From Leptasterias polaris (Eukaryota; Echinodermata; Asteroidea; Forcipulatida; Asteriidae), in assembly GCA_037783415.1 (NCBI GenBank), contig JAZGTN010000232.1:248001-312000 (forward strand): a DNA stretch of 64,000 nucleotides. Reading direction: 5' to 3'. A program made the translations under genes and the position numbers. Each line of letters starts with the position of its first letter. The first letter of the stretch is position 1. The notes under the pieces are model-generated. The model was not told where the DNA came from and made no database searches. It saw only the letters and a list, made by a program, of their open reading frames with translations. Positions 48,687-60,138 of this stretch are shown piece after piece.

Positions 48687-51355
48687 GAGCTACTTGACAC
48701 ATGATGCTTCTCTTCTTTTTACAGTTGTAGCTTGTTTATTTGTACAAAAAATATTTACTAAAAAAGCCTAAAAGAAAAACAAGTTTGTGCCATGACCAGG
48801 ATTCGAACCTGGGTTATTGCGACCACAACGCAATGTCCCAACCACTAGACGATCACGGCGAGCTGATTGGCACATGATGCTTCTCTTCTCTTTACAGTTG
48901 TAGCTTGTTAATTTGTACATAAAATATATAATTGAAAAATATAAAGGAAAAACAAGATTGTGCCATGACCAGGATTCGAACCTGGGTTATTGCGCCCACA
49001 ACGCAATGTCCTAACTATTCGACGATCACGGCGAGCTGATTGACACATGATGCTTCTCTTTTCTTTACATTTGTAGCTTGTTAATTTGTACATAAAATAT
49101 ATAATTGAAAAACATAAAAGAAAAACAAGTTTGTGCCATGACCAGGATTCGAACCTGGGTTATTGCGACCACAACGCAATGTCCTAACCATTCGACGATC
49201 ACGGCGAGCTGATTGACACATGATGCTTCTCTTCTCTTTACAGTTGTAGCTTGTTAATTTGTACATAAAATATATAATTGAAAAATATAAAGGAAAAACA
49301 AGATTGTGCCATGACCAGGATTCGAACCTGGGTTATTGCGACCACAACGCAATGTCCTAACCATTCGACGATCACGGCGAGCTGATTGACACATGATGCT
49401 TCTCTTCTCTTTACAGTTGTAGCTTGTTAATTTGTACATAAAATATATAATTGAAAAATATAAAGGAAAAACAAGATTGTCCCATGACCAGGATTCGAAC
49501 CTGGGTTATTGCGACCACAACGCAATGTCCTAACCATTCGACGTTCACGGCGAGCTGATTGACACATGATGCTTCTCTTCTCTTTACATTTGTAGCTTGT
49601 TAATTTGTACATAAAAAATAACTTAAAAGCCTTAAAGAAAAACAAGATGGTGCCATGACCAGGATTCGAACCTGGGTTATTGAGACCACAACGCAATGTC
49701 CTAACCACTCGACGATCACGGCGAGCTGATTGACACATGATGCTTCTCTTCTCTTTACATTTGTAGCTTGTTAATTTGTACATAAAATCTATAATTGAAA
49801 AACATAAAAGAAAAACAAGTTTGTGCCATGACCAGGATTCGAACCTGGGTTATTGCGACCACAACGCAATGTCCTAACCACTAGACGATCACGGCGAGCT
49901 GATTGGCACATGATGCTTCTCTTCTCTTTACAGTTGTAGCTTGTTAATTTGTACATAAAATATATAATTGAAAAATATAAAGGAAAAACATGATTGTGCC
50001 ATGACCAGGATTCGAACTTGGGTTATTGAGACCACAACGCAATGTCCTAACCACTCGACGATCACGGCGAGCAGATTGACACACGATGCTTCTCTTTTCT
50101 TTACATTTGTAGCTTGTTAATTTGTACATACAATATATAATTGAAAAACATAAAAGAAAAACAAGTTTGTGCCATGACCAGGATTCGAACATGGGTTATT
50201 GCGACCACAACGCAATGTCCTAACCACTAGATGATCACGGCGTGCTGATTGACGCATGATGCTTCTCTTCTCTTTACATTTGTAGTTTGTTAATTTGTAC
50301 ATAAAATATATAATTGAAAAACAAGTTTGTGCCACGACCAGGATTCGAACCTGGGTTATTGCGACCACAACGCAATGTCCTAACCACTAGACGATCACGG
50401 CGAGCTGATTGGCACATGATGCTTCTCTTCTCTTTACAGTTGTAGCTTGTTAATTTGTACATAAAATATATAATTGAAAAACAAGTTTGTGCCACGACCA
50501 GGATTCGAACCTGGGTTATTGCGACCACAACGCAATGTCCTAACCAACTAGACGATCACGGCGAGCTACTTGACACATGATGCTTCACTTCTTTTTACAG
50601 TTGTAGCTTGTTTATTTGTACATAAAATATATACTAAAAAAGCCTAAAAGAAAAACATGTTTGTGCCATGACCAGGATTTGAACCTGGGTTATTGCGACC
50701 ACAACGCAATGTCCTAACCACTAGACGATCACGGCGAGCTACTTGACACATGATGCTTCTTTTCTTTTTACAGTTGTAGCTTGTTTATTTGTACATAAAA
50801 TATATACAAAAAAAGCCTAAAAGAAATACATGTTTGTGCCATGACCAGGATTCGAACCTGGGTTATTGCGACCACAACGCAATGTCCAAACGACAAGACG
50901 ATCACGGCGAGCTACTTGACACATAATGCTTCTCTTCTTTTTAAAGTTGTAGCTTGTTAAATTGTACAACAAATATTTACTTGAAAAGCCTAAACGAAAA
51001 ACAAGATGGTGCTATGACCAGGATTCGAACCTGGGTTATTGCGACCACAACGCAATGTCATAACCACTAGACGATCACGGCAAGCTGATTGACACATGAT
51101 GTTTCTCTTCTCTTTACAGTTGTAGCTTGTTAATTTGTACATAAAATATATAATTGAAAAACATAAAAGAAAAACAAGATGGTGCCATGACCAGGATTCG
51201 AACCTGGGTTATAGCGACCACAACGCAATGTCCTAACCACTAGACGATCACGGCGAGCTACTTGACACATTATGCTTCTCTTCTTTTTACAGTTGTAGCT
51301 TGCTAATTTGTACATAAAATATATACTAAAAAAGCCTAAAAGAAAAACAAGTTTG

Positions 51356-51418
51356 TGCCATGACCAGGATTCGAACCTGGGTTATTGCGACCACAACGCA
51401 ATGTCATAACCACTAGAC
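51356..51418 (-). pseudogene. 5'-truncated tRNA-His copy
   Basis: The first 9 nt of the gene and part of the spacer are deleted: 21 bp are missing between two GAC triplets (ctagac...cttgac), a microhomology deletion. The acceptor stem cannot form. Also carries gtcataac for gtcctaac. Confidence 0.85.
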
Positions 51419-51507
51419 ACATAATGTTTCTCTTCTTTTTACAGTCGGAGCTTGTTAATTTGTACATAAAATATATACTTAAAAAGCCTTAAAGAAAAAC
51501 AAGATTG

Positions 51508-51578
51508 TGCCATGACCAGGATTCGAACCTGGGTTTTGCGACCACAACGCAATGTCCTAACCACTCGACGATCACGGC
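51508..51578 (-). pseudogene. tRNA-His copy with 1-nt deletion
   Basis: gggttttgcg replaces gggttattgcg, removing one base at the anticodon stem/variable loop junction. The same deletion occurs in the block duplicate at 54868-54938. Confidence 0.75.
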
Positions 51579-54500
51579 GAGTTGATTGACACATGATGCT
51601 TCTCTTCTCTTTACATTTGTAGCTTGTTAATTTGTACATAAAATATATAATTGAAAAACAAGTTTGTGCCACGACATGGATTCGAACCTGGGTTATTGCG
51701 ACCACAACGCAATGTCCTAACCACTAGACGATCACGGCGAGCTGATTGACACATGATGCTTCTCTTCTCTTTACAGTTGTAGCTTGTTAATTTGTACATA
51801 AAATATATAATTGAAAAATATAAAGGAAAAACATGATTGCGCCATGACCAGGATTCGAACTTGGGTTATTGAGACCACAACGCAATGTCCTAACCACTCG
51901 ACGATCACGGCGAGCTATTTGACACACGATGTTTCTCTTTTCTTTACATTTGTAGCTTGTTAATTTGTACATACAATATATAATTGAAAAACATAAAAGA
52001 AAAACAAGTTTGTGCCATGACCAGGATTCGAACCTGGGTTATTGCGACCACAACGCAATGTCCTAACCACTAGACGATCACGGCGTGCTGATTGACGCAT
52101 GATGCTTCTCTTCTCTTTACATTTGTAGCTTGTTAATTTGTACATAAAATATATAATTGAAACACAAGTTTGTGCCACGACCAGGATTCGAACCTGGGTT
52201 ATTGCGACCACAACGCAATGTCCTAACCACTAGACGATCACGGCGAGCTGATTGGCACATGATGCTTCTCTTCTCTTTACAGTTGTAGCTTGTTAATTTG
52301 TACATAAAATATATAATTGAAAAACAAGTTTGTGCCATGACCAGGATTCGAACCTGGGTTATTGCGACCACAACGCAATGTCCTAACCACTAGACGATCA
52401 CGGCGAGCTACTTGACACATTATGCTTCTCTTCTCTTTACATTTTTTTGTAGCTTGTTAATTTGTACATAAAATATATAATTGAAAAACAAGTTTGAGCC
52501 ACGACCAGGATTCGAACCTGGGTTATTGCGACCACAACGCAATGTCCTAACCACTAGACGATCACGGCGAGCTACTTGACACATGATGCTTCTCTTCTTT
52601 TTACAGTTGTAGCTTGTTTATTTGTACATAAAATATATACTAAAAAAGCCTAAAATAAAAACATGTTTGTGCCATGACCAAGATTCGAACCTGGGTTATT
52701 TCGACCACAACGCAATGTCCTAACCACAAGACGATCACGGCGAGCTACTTGACACATTATGCTTCTCTTCTCTTTACATTTGTAGCTTGTTAATTTGTAC
52801 ATAAAAAATACTTAAAAAGCCTTAAAGAAAAACAAGAGTGTGCCATGACCAGGATTCGAACCTGGGTTATTGCGCCCACAACGCAATGTCCTAACTATTC
52901 GACGATCACGGCGAGCTGATTGACACATGATGCTTCTCTTTTCTTTACATTTGTAGCTTGTTTATTTGTACATAAAATCTATAATTGAAAAACATAAAAG
53001 AAAAACAAGTTTGTGCCATGACCAGGATTAGAACCTGGGTTATTGCGACCACAACGCAATGTCCTAACCACTAGACGATCACGGCGAGCTACTTGACACA
53101 TTATGCTTCTCTTCTCTTTACATTTGTAGCTTGTTAATTTGTACATAAAATATATAATTGAAAAACAAGTTTGTGCCACGACCAGGATTCGAACCTGGGT
53201 TATTGCGACCACAACGCAATGTCCTAACCACTAGACGATCACGGCGAGCTACTTGACACATGATGCTTCTCTTCTTTTTACAGTTGTAGCTTGTTTATTT
53301 GTACATAAAACATATACTTAAAAAGCCTAAAAGAAAAACATGTTTGTGCCATGACCAGGATTCGAACCTGGGTTATTGCGACCACAACGCAATGTCCTAA
53401 CCACTAGACGATCACGGCGAGCTACTTGACACATGATGCTTCTCTTCTTTTTACAGTTGTACCTTGTTTATTTGTACATAAAATATATAATTGAAAAATA
53501 TAAAGGAAAAACAAGATTGTGCCAAGACCAGGATTCGAACCTGGGTTATTGCGACCACAACGCAATGTCCTAACCACTAGACGATCACGGCGAGTTGATT
53601 GACACATGATGCTTCTCTTCTCTTTACATTTGTAGCTTGTTAATTTGTACATAAAATATAAAATTGAAAAACATAAAAGAAAAACAAGTTTGTGCCATGA
53701 CCAGGCCTCGAACCTGGGTTATTGCGACCACAACGCAATGTCCTAACCACTAGACGATCACGGCGAGCTGATTGACACATGATGCTTCTCTTCTCTTTAC
53801 ATTTGTAGATTGTTAATTTGTACATAAAATATATAATTGAAAAACAAATTTGTGCCATGACCAGGATTCGAACCTGGGTTATTGCGACCACAACGCAATG
53901 TCCTAACCACTAGACGATCACGGCGAGCTACTTGACACATGATGCTTCTCGTCTTTTTACAGTCGGAGCTTGTTAATTTGTACATACAAAAATACTTAAA
54001 AGCCTTAAAGAAAAACATGTTTGTGCCATGACCAGGATTTGAACCTGGGTTATTGCGACCACAACGCAATGTCCTAACCACTAGACGATCACGGCGAGCT
54101 ACTTGACACATGATGCTTCTTTTCTTTTTACAGTTGTAGCTTGTTTATTTGTACATAAAATATATACAAAAAAAGCCTAAAAGAAATACATGTTTGTGCC
54201 ATGACCAGGATTCGAACCTGGGTTATTGCGACCACAACGCAATGTCCAAACGACAAGACGATCACGGCGAGCTACTTGACACATAATGCTTCTCTTCTTT
54301 TTAAAGTTGTAGCTTGTTAAATTGTACAACAAATATTTACTTGAAAAGCCTAAACGAAAAACAAGATGGTGCTATGACCAGGATTCGAACCTGGGTTATT
54401 GCGACCACAACGCAATGTCATAACCACTAGACGATCACGGCAAGCTGATTGACACATGATGTTTCTCTTCTCTTTACAGTTGTAGCTTGTTAATTTGTAC

Positions 54501-54715
54501 ATAAAATATATAATTGAAAAACATAAAAGAAAAACAAGATGGTGCCATGACCAGGATTCGAACCTGGGTTATAGCGACCACAACGCAATGTCCTAACCAC
54601 TAGACGATCACGGCGAGCTACTTGACACATTATGCTTCTCTTCTTTTTACAGTTGTAGCTTGCTAATTTGTACATAAAATATATACTAAAAAAGCCTAAA
54701 AGAAAAACAAGTTTG

Positions 54716-54778
54716 TGCCATGACCAGGATTCGAACCTGGGTTATTGCGACCACAACGCAATGTCATAACCACTAGAC
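54716..54778 (-). pseudogene. 5'-truncated tRNA-His copy, block duplicate
   Basis: Identical to 51356-51418, 3,360 bp away. Confidence 0.85.
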
Positions 54779-54867
54779 ACATAATGTTTCTCTTCTTTTT
54801 ACAGTCGGAGCTTGTTAATTTGTACATAAAATATATACTTAAAAAGCCTTAAAGAAAAACAAGATTG

Positions 54868-54938
54868 TGCCATGACCAGGATTCGAACCTGGGTTTTGCG
54901 ACCACAACGCAATGTCCTAACCACTCGACGATCACGGC
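54868..54938 (-). pseudogene. Block duplicate of the 1-nt-deleted copy
   Basis: Same deletion as 51508, at exactly 3,360 bp. Confidence 0.75.
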
Positions 54939-57729
54939 GAGTTGATTGACACATGATGCTTCTCTTCTCTTTACATTTGTAGCTTGTTAATTTGTACATA
55001 AAATATATAATTGAAAAACAAGTTTGTGCCACGACATGGATTCGAACCTGGGTTATTGCGACCACAACGCAATGTCCTAACCACTAGACGATCACGGCGA
55101 GCTGATTGACACATGATGCTTCTCTTCTCTTTACAGTTGTAGCTTGTTAATTTGTACATAAAATATATAATTGAAAAATATAAAGGAAAAACATGATTGC
55201 GCCATGACCAGGATTCGAACTTGGGTTATTGAGACCACAACGCAATGTCCTAACCACTCGACGATCACGGCGAGCTATTTGACACACGATGTTTCTCTTT
55301 TCTTTACATTTGTAGCTTGTTAATTTGTACATACAATATATAATTGAAAAACATAAAAGAAAAACAAGTTTGTGCCATGACCAGGATTCGAACCTGGGTT
55401 ATTGCGACCACAACGCAATGTCCTAACCACTAGACGATCACGGCGTGCTGATTGACGCATGATGCTTCTCTTCTCTTTACATTTGTAGCTTGTTAATTTG
55501 TACATAAAATATATAATTGAAACACAAGTTTGTGCCACGACCAGGATTCGAACCTGGGTTATTGCGACCACAACGCAATGTCCTAACCACTAGACGATCA
55601 CGGCGAGCTGATTGGCACATGATGCTTCTCTTCTCTTTACAGTTGTAGCTTGTTAATTTGTACATAAAATATATAATTGAAAAACAAGTTTGTGCCATGA
55701 CCAGGATTCGAACCTGGGTTATTGCGACCACAACGCAATGTCCTAACCACTAGACGATCACGGCGAGCTACTTGACACATTATGCTTCTCTTCTCTTTAC
55801 ATTTTTTTGTAGCTTGTTAATTTGTACATAAAATATATAATTGAAAAACAAGTTTGAGCCACGACCAGGATTCGAACCTGGGTTATTGCGACCACAACGC
55901 AATGTCCTAACCACTAGACGATCACGGCGAGCTACTTGACACATGATGCTTCTCTTCTTTTTACAGTTGTAGCTTGTTTATTTGTACATAAAATATATAC
56001 TAAAAAAGCCTAAAATAAAAACATGTTTGTGCCATGACCAAGATTCGAACCTGGGTTATTTCGACCACAACGCAATGTCCTAACCACAAGACGATCACGG
56101 CGAGCTACTTGACACATTATGCTTCTCTTCTCTTTACATTTGTAGCTTGTTAATTTGTACATAAAAAATACTTAAAAAGCCTTAAAGAAAAACAAGAGTG
56201 TGCCATGACCAGGATTCGAACCTGGGTTATTGCGCCCACAACGCAATGTCCTAACTATTCGACGATCACGGCGAGCTGATTGACACATGATGCTTCTCTT
56301 TTCTTTACATTTGTAGCTTGTTTATTTGTACATAAAATCTATAATTGAAAAACATAAAAGAAAAACAAGTTTGTGCCATGACCAGGATTAGAACCTGGGT
56401 TATTGCGACCACAACGCAATGTCCTAACCACTAGACGATCACGGCGAGCTACTTGACACATTATGCTTCTCTTCTCTTTACATTTGTAGCTTGTTAATTT
56501 GTACATAAAATATATAATTGAAAAACAAGTTTGTGCCACGACCAGGATTCGAACCTGGGTTATTGCGACCACAACGCAATGTCCTAACCACTAGACGATC
56601 ACGGCGAGCTACTTGACACATGATGCTTCTCTTCTTTTTACAGTTGTAGCTTGTTTATTTGTACATAAAACATATACTTAAAAAGCCTAAAAGAAAAACA
56701 TGTTTGTGCCATGACCAGGATTCGAACCTGGGTTATTGCGACCACAACGCAATGTCCTAACCACTAGACGATCACGGCGAGCTACTTGACACATGATGCT
56801 TCTCTTCTTTTTACAGTTGTACCTTGTTTATTTGTACATAAAATATATAATTGAAAAATATAAAGGAAAAACAAGATTGTGCCAAGACCAGGATTCGAAC
56901 CTGGGTTATTGCGACCACAACGCAATGTCCTAACCACTAGACGATCACGGCGAGTTGATTGACACATGATGCTTCTCTTCTCTTTACATTTGTAGCTTGT
57001 TAATTTGTACATAAAATATAAAATTGAAAAACATAAAAGAAAAACAAGTTTGTGCCATGACCAGGCCTCGAACCTGGGTTATTGCGACCACAACGCAATG
57101 TCCTAACCACTAGACGATCACGGCGAGCTGATTGACACATGATGCTTCTCTTCTCTTTACATTTGTAGATTGTTAATTTGTACATAAAATATATAATTGA
57201 AAAACAAATTTGTGCCATGACCAGGATTCGAACCTGGGTTATTGCGACCACAACGCAATGTCCTAACCACTAGACGATCACGGCGAGCTACTTGACACAT
57301 GATGCTTCTCGTCTTTTTACAGTCGGAGCTTGTTAATTTGTACATACAAAAATACTTAAAAGCCTTAAAGAAAAACAAGTTTGTGCCATGACCAGGATTC
57401 GAACCTGGGTTATTGCGACCACAACGCAATGTCCTAACCACTAGACGATCACGGCGAGCTGATTGACACATGATGTTTCTCTTCTCTTTACAGTTGTAGC
57501 TTGTTAATTTGTACATAAAATATATAATTGAAAAACATAAAAGAAAAACAAGATGGTGCCATGACCAGGATTCGAACCTGGGTTATAGCGACCACAACGC
57601 AATGTCCTAACCACTAGACGATCACGGCGAGCTACTTGACACATGATGCTTCTCTTCTTTTTACAGTTGTAGCTTGCTAATTTGTACATAAAATATATAC
57701 TAAAAAAGCCTAAAAGAAAAACAAGTTTG

Positions 57730-57792
57730 TGCCATGACCAGGATTCGAACCTGGGTTATTGCGACCACAACGCAATGTCATAACCACTAGAC
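57730..57792 (-). pseudogene. 5'-truncated tRNA-His copy, third instance
   Basis: Same 21-bp deletion and the same gtcataac change as the two preceding ones, in a partial third copy of the 3,360-bp block whose offset is 3,014 bp. Confidence 0.85.
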
Positions 57793-58227
57793 ACATAATG
57801 TTTCTCTTCTTTTTACAGTCGGAGCTTGTTAATTTGTACATAAAATATATACTTAAAAAGCCTTAAAGAAAAACAAGATTGTGCCATGACCAGGATTCGA
57901 ACCTGGGTTATTGCGACCACAACGCAATGTCCTAACCACTAGACGATCACGGCGAGCTACTTGACACATGATGCTTCTATTCTTTTTACAGTTGTAGCTT
58001 GTTTATTTGTACATAAAATATATACTTAAAGAGCCTAAAAGAAAAACAAGATGGTGCCATGACCAGGATTCGAACCTGGGTTATTGCAACCACAACGCAA
58101 TGTCCCAACCACTAGACGATCACGGCGAGCTGATTGACACATGATGCTTTTCTTCTCTTTACAGTTGTAGCTTGTTAATTTGTACATAAAATATATAATT
58201 GAACAATATAAAGGAAAAACAAGATTG

Positions 58228-58299
58228 TGGAATAACCAGGATTCGAACCTGGGTTATTGCGACCACAACGCAATGTCCTAACCACTCGACGATCACGGC
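58228..58299 (-). pseudogene. tRNA-His copy with broken acceptor stem
   Basis: The 3' acceptor strand reads TTATTCC instead of TCATGGC, destroying pairs 2-71 and 3-70 and weakening others. Anticodon and boxes are intact, so transcription might continue, but maturation should fail. Confidence 0.8.
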
Positions 58300-59092
58300 G
58301 AGCTACTTGACACATAATGCTTCTCTTCTTTTTAAAGTTGTAGCTTGTTAAATTGTACATAAAATATATACTAAAAAAGCCTAAAAGAAAAACAAGTTTG
58401 TGCCATGACCAGGATTCGAACCTGGGTTATTGCGACCACAACGCAATGTCCTAACCACTACACGATCACGGCGAGCTGATTGACACATGATGCTTCTCTT
58501 CTCTTTACAGTTGTAGCTTGTTAATTTGTACATAAAATATATACTTAAAAAGCCTTAAAGAAAAACAAGATTGTGCCATGACCAGGATTCGAACCTGGGT
58601 TATTGCGACCACAACGCAATGTCCTAACCACTAGACGATCACGGCGAGCTACTTGACACATGATGCTTCTCTTCTTTTTACAGTTGTAGCTTGTTTATTT
58701 GTACATAAAATATATACTTAAAGAGCCTAAAAGAAAAACAAGATGGTGCCATGACCAGGATTCGAACCTGGGTTATTGCGACCACAACGCAATGTCCTAA
58801 CCACTAGACGATCACGGCGAGCTGATTGGCACATGATGCTTCTCTTCTTTTTACAGTTGTAGCTTGTTTATTTGTACATAAAATATATACTTAAAGAGCC
58901 TAAAAGAAAAACAAGATGGTGCCATAACCAGGATTCGAACCTGGGTTATTGCGACCACAACGCAATGTCCTAACCACTAGACGATCACGGCGAGCTACTT
59001 GACACATAATGCTTCTCTTCTTTTTACAGTTGTAGCTTGTTAATTTGTACATAAAATATATAATTGAAAAATATAAAGGAAAAACAAGATTG

Positions 59093-59164
59093 TGGAATAA
59101 CCAGGATTCGAACCTGGGTTATTGCGACCACAACGCAATGCCCTAACCACTAGACGATCACGGC
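59093..59164 (-). pseudogene. Second copy with broken acceptor stem
   Basis: Carries the same tggaataacc change as 58228, so the defective copy was duplicated. Confidence 0.8.
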
Positions 59165-59961
59165 GAGCTACTTGACACATAATGCTTCTCTTCTTTTTAA
59201 AGTTGTAGCTTGATAATTTGTACATACAAAATACTTAAAAGTCTTAAAGAAAAACAAGATGGTGCCATGACCAGGATTTGAACCTGGGTTATTGCGACCA
59301 CAACGCAATGTCCTAACCACTAGACGATCACAGCGAGCTACTTGACACATGATGCTTCTCTTCTTTTTACAGTTGTAGCTTGTTTATTTGTACATAAAAT
59401 AAAATATATACTTAAAGAGCCTAAAAGAAAAATAAGATGGTGCCATGACCAGGATTTGAACCTGGGTTATTGCGACCACAACGCAATGTCCTAACCACTA
59501 GACGATCACGGCGAGCTACTTGACACATGATGCTTCTCTTCTATTAACTGTCGTAGCTTGTTAATTTGTACATACAATATATACTAAAAAAGCCTAAAAG
59601 AAAAACAAGTTTGTGTCATGACCAGGATTCGAACCTGGGTTATTGCGACCACAACGCAATGTCCTAACCACTAGACGATCACGGCTAGCTACTTGACAAA
59701 TAATGCTTCTCTTCTTTTTACAGTCGGAGCTTGTTAATTTGTACAAAAAATATATACTTGAAAAGCCTTATAGAAAAACAAGATGTGCCACGACCAGGAT
59801 TCGAACCTGGGTTATTGCAACCACAACGCAATTTCCTAACCACTAGACGATCACGTCGAGTTACTAGACGGCTGAAATTGGTCTTCTTTGTGCAGTTTTA
59901 GATTGTTTAATCGTCCATTAAAATATATACACCTATACTTAAAAAGCATAAAAAATAAACA

Positions 59962-60031
59962 TGTTGTTACCAGGATTCGAACCAGGGCTATTGCAATCAC
60001 AACACAACACTAACTACTGGACGATCACGGT
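59962..60031 (-). pseudogene. Decayed tRNA-His copy at the array edge
   Basis: Two bases shorter than normal, with many substitutions in both acceptor strands and the anticodon stem (gcaatcacaacacaac). The B box still reads GGTTCGAATCC. The GTG anticodon is still visible. Confidence 0.75.
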
Positions 60032-60138
60032 GAGGTGCTTGACACATGAATATTGTCTTCTTTTCATCGTTTAAGCTTGTTTACATTGTTCATAAAATAT
60101 ATACTTGAAAAAAGCATAAAAGAAAAACATAATCATGG

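Larger units (their letters stand above)
43975..50562 (-). tRNA. tRNA-His(GTG) array block D, 39 copies
   Basis: Lowest coordinates: 43975, 44148, 44321, 44494, 44667 (GTT), 44840, 45013, 45186, 45357, 45529, 45702, 45862, 46035, 46208, 46381, 46554, 46727, 46900 (GTT), 47073, 47246, 47419, 47590, 47763, 47923, 48096, 48269, 48442, 48615, 48788, 48961, 49134, 49307, 49480, 49651, 49824, 49997, 50170, 50330, 50490. The first 160-bp units appear here (45702-45862, 47763-47923, 50170-50330, 50330-50490). Copy 50490 has one extra base in the D arm (ccaactagac). Copies at 45357, 47590, 49651 and 49997 share the 30-40 mismatch. Copy 49480 has T8->A and an acceptor change. Confidence 0.93.
50647..54006 (-). 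repeat. 3,360-bp twenty-gene repeat, first copy
   Basis: Twenty successive units, including truncated, deleted and short-spacer ones, form a block that is repeated directly in tandem. Comparing the lines I found no difference between the two blocks, although units within a block differ from each other considerably. The duplication must be recent or recently homogenised. Confidence 0.9.
54007..57366 (-). repeat. 3,360-bp twenty-gene repeat, second copy
   Basis: Begins where the first copy ends. Identity continues about 11 bp past the block end, to 57,377, before the sequence diverges (caagt instead of catgt). A partial third copy follows at 57,470-57,880 with two units missing. Confidence 0.9.
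50664..57455 (-). tRNA. tRNA-His(GTG) array block E, 41 copies in a duplicated 20-gene unit
   Basis: Lowest coordinates of the first twenty: 50664, 50837, 51010, 51183, 51356 (truncated), 51508 (1-nt deletion), 51667, 51840, 52013, 52173, 52333, 52497, 52670, 52841, 53014, 53174, 53347, 53520, 53693, 53853. The next twenty lie exactly 3,360 bp further on, from 54024 to 57213. One more lies at 57384. Copies here are more diverged than in blocks A-D, with changes such as tgctatg (51010), an acceptor change tgagcc (52497), gattagaacc (53014) and aggcctcgaacc (53693). Many probably would not fold or transcribe normally. 160-bp units are common. Confidence 0.9.
57557..59857 (-). tRNA. tRNA-His(GTG) array block F, 14 copies at the right edge
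   Basis: Lowest coordinates: 57557, 57730 (truncated), 57882, 58055, 58228 (acceptor broken), 58401, 58574, 58747, 58920, 59093 (acceptor broken), 59263, 59441, 59614, 59786. Mutations increase toward the right. Copy 59614 has tgtcatg. Copy 59786 has an altered first acceptor base pair region (tcacgtc) and atttcctaac. Several others (57882, 58574, 58747) still match the common gene. Confidence 0.9.

Noticed and set aside
24065..59350. Dozens of minus-strand open frames of 60-130 codons with a shared sequence (for example ...RCGRNNPGSNPGHG...)
   Set aside because: They are translations of the tRNA-His gene and its spacer, in step with the 173-bp unit. The conserved residues come from the T arm and anticodon arm. 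They are not proteins.
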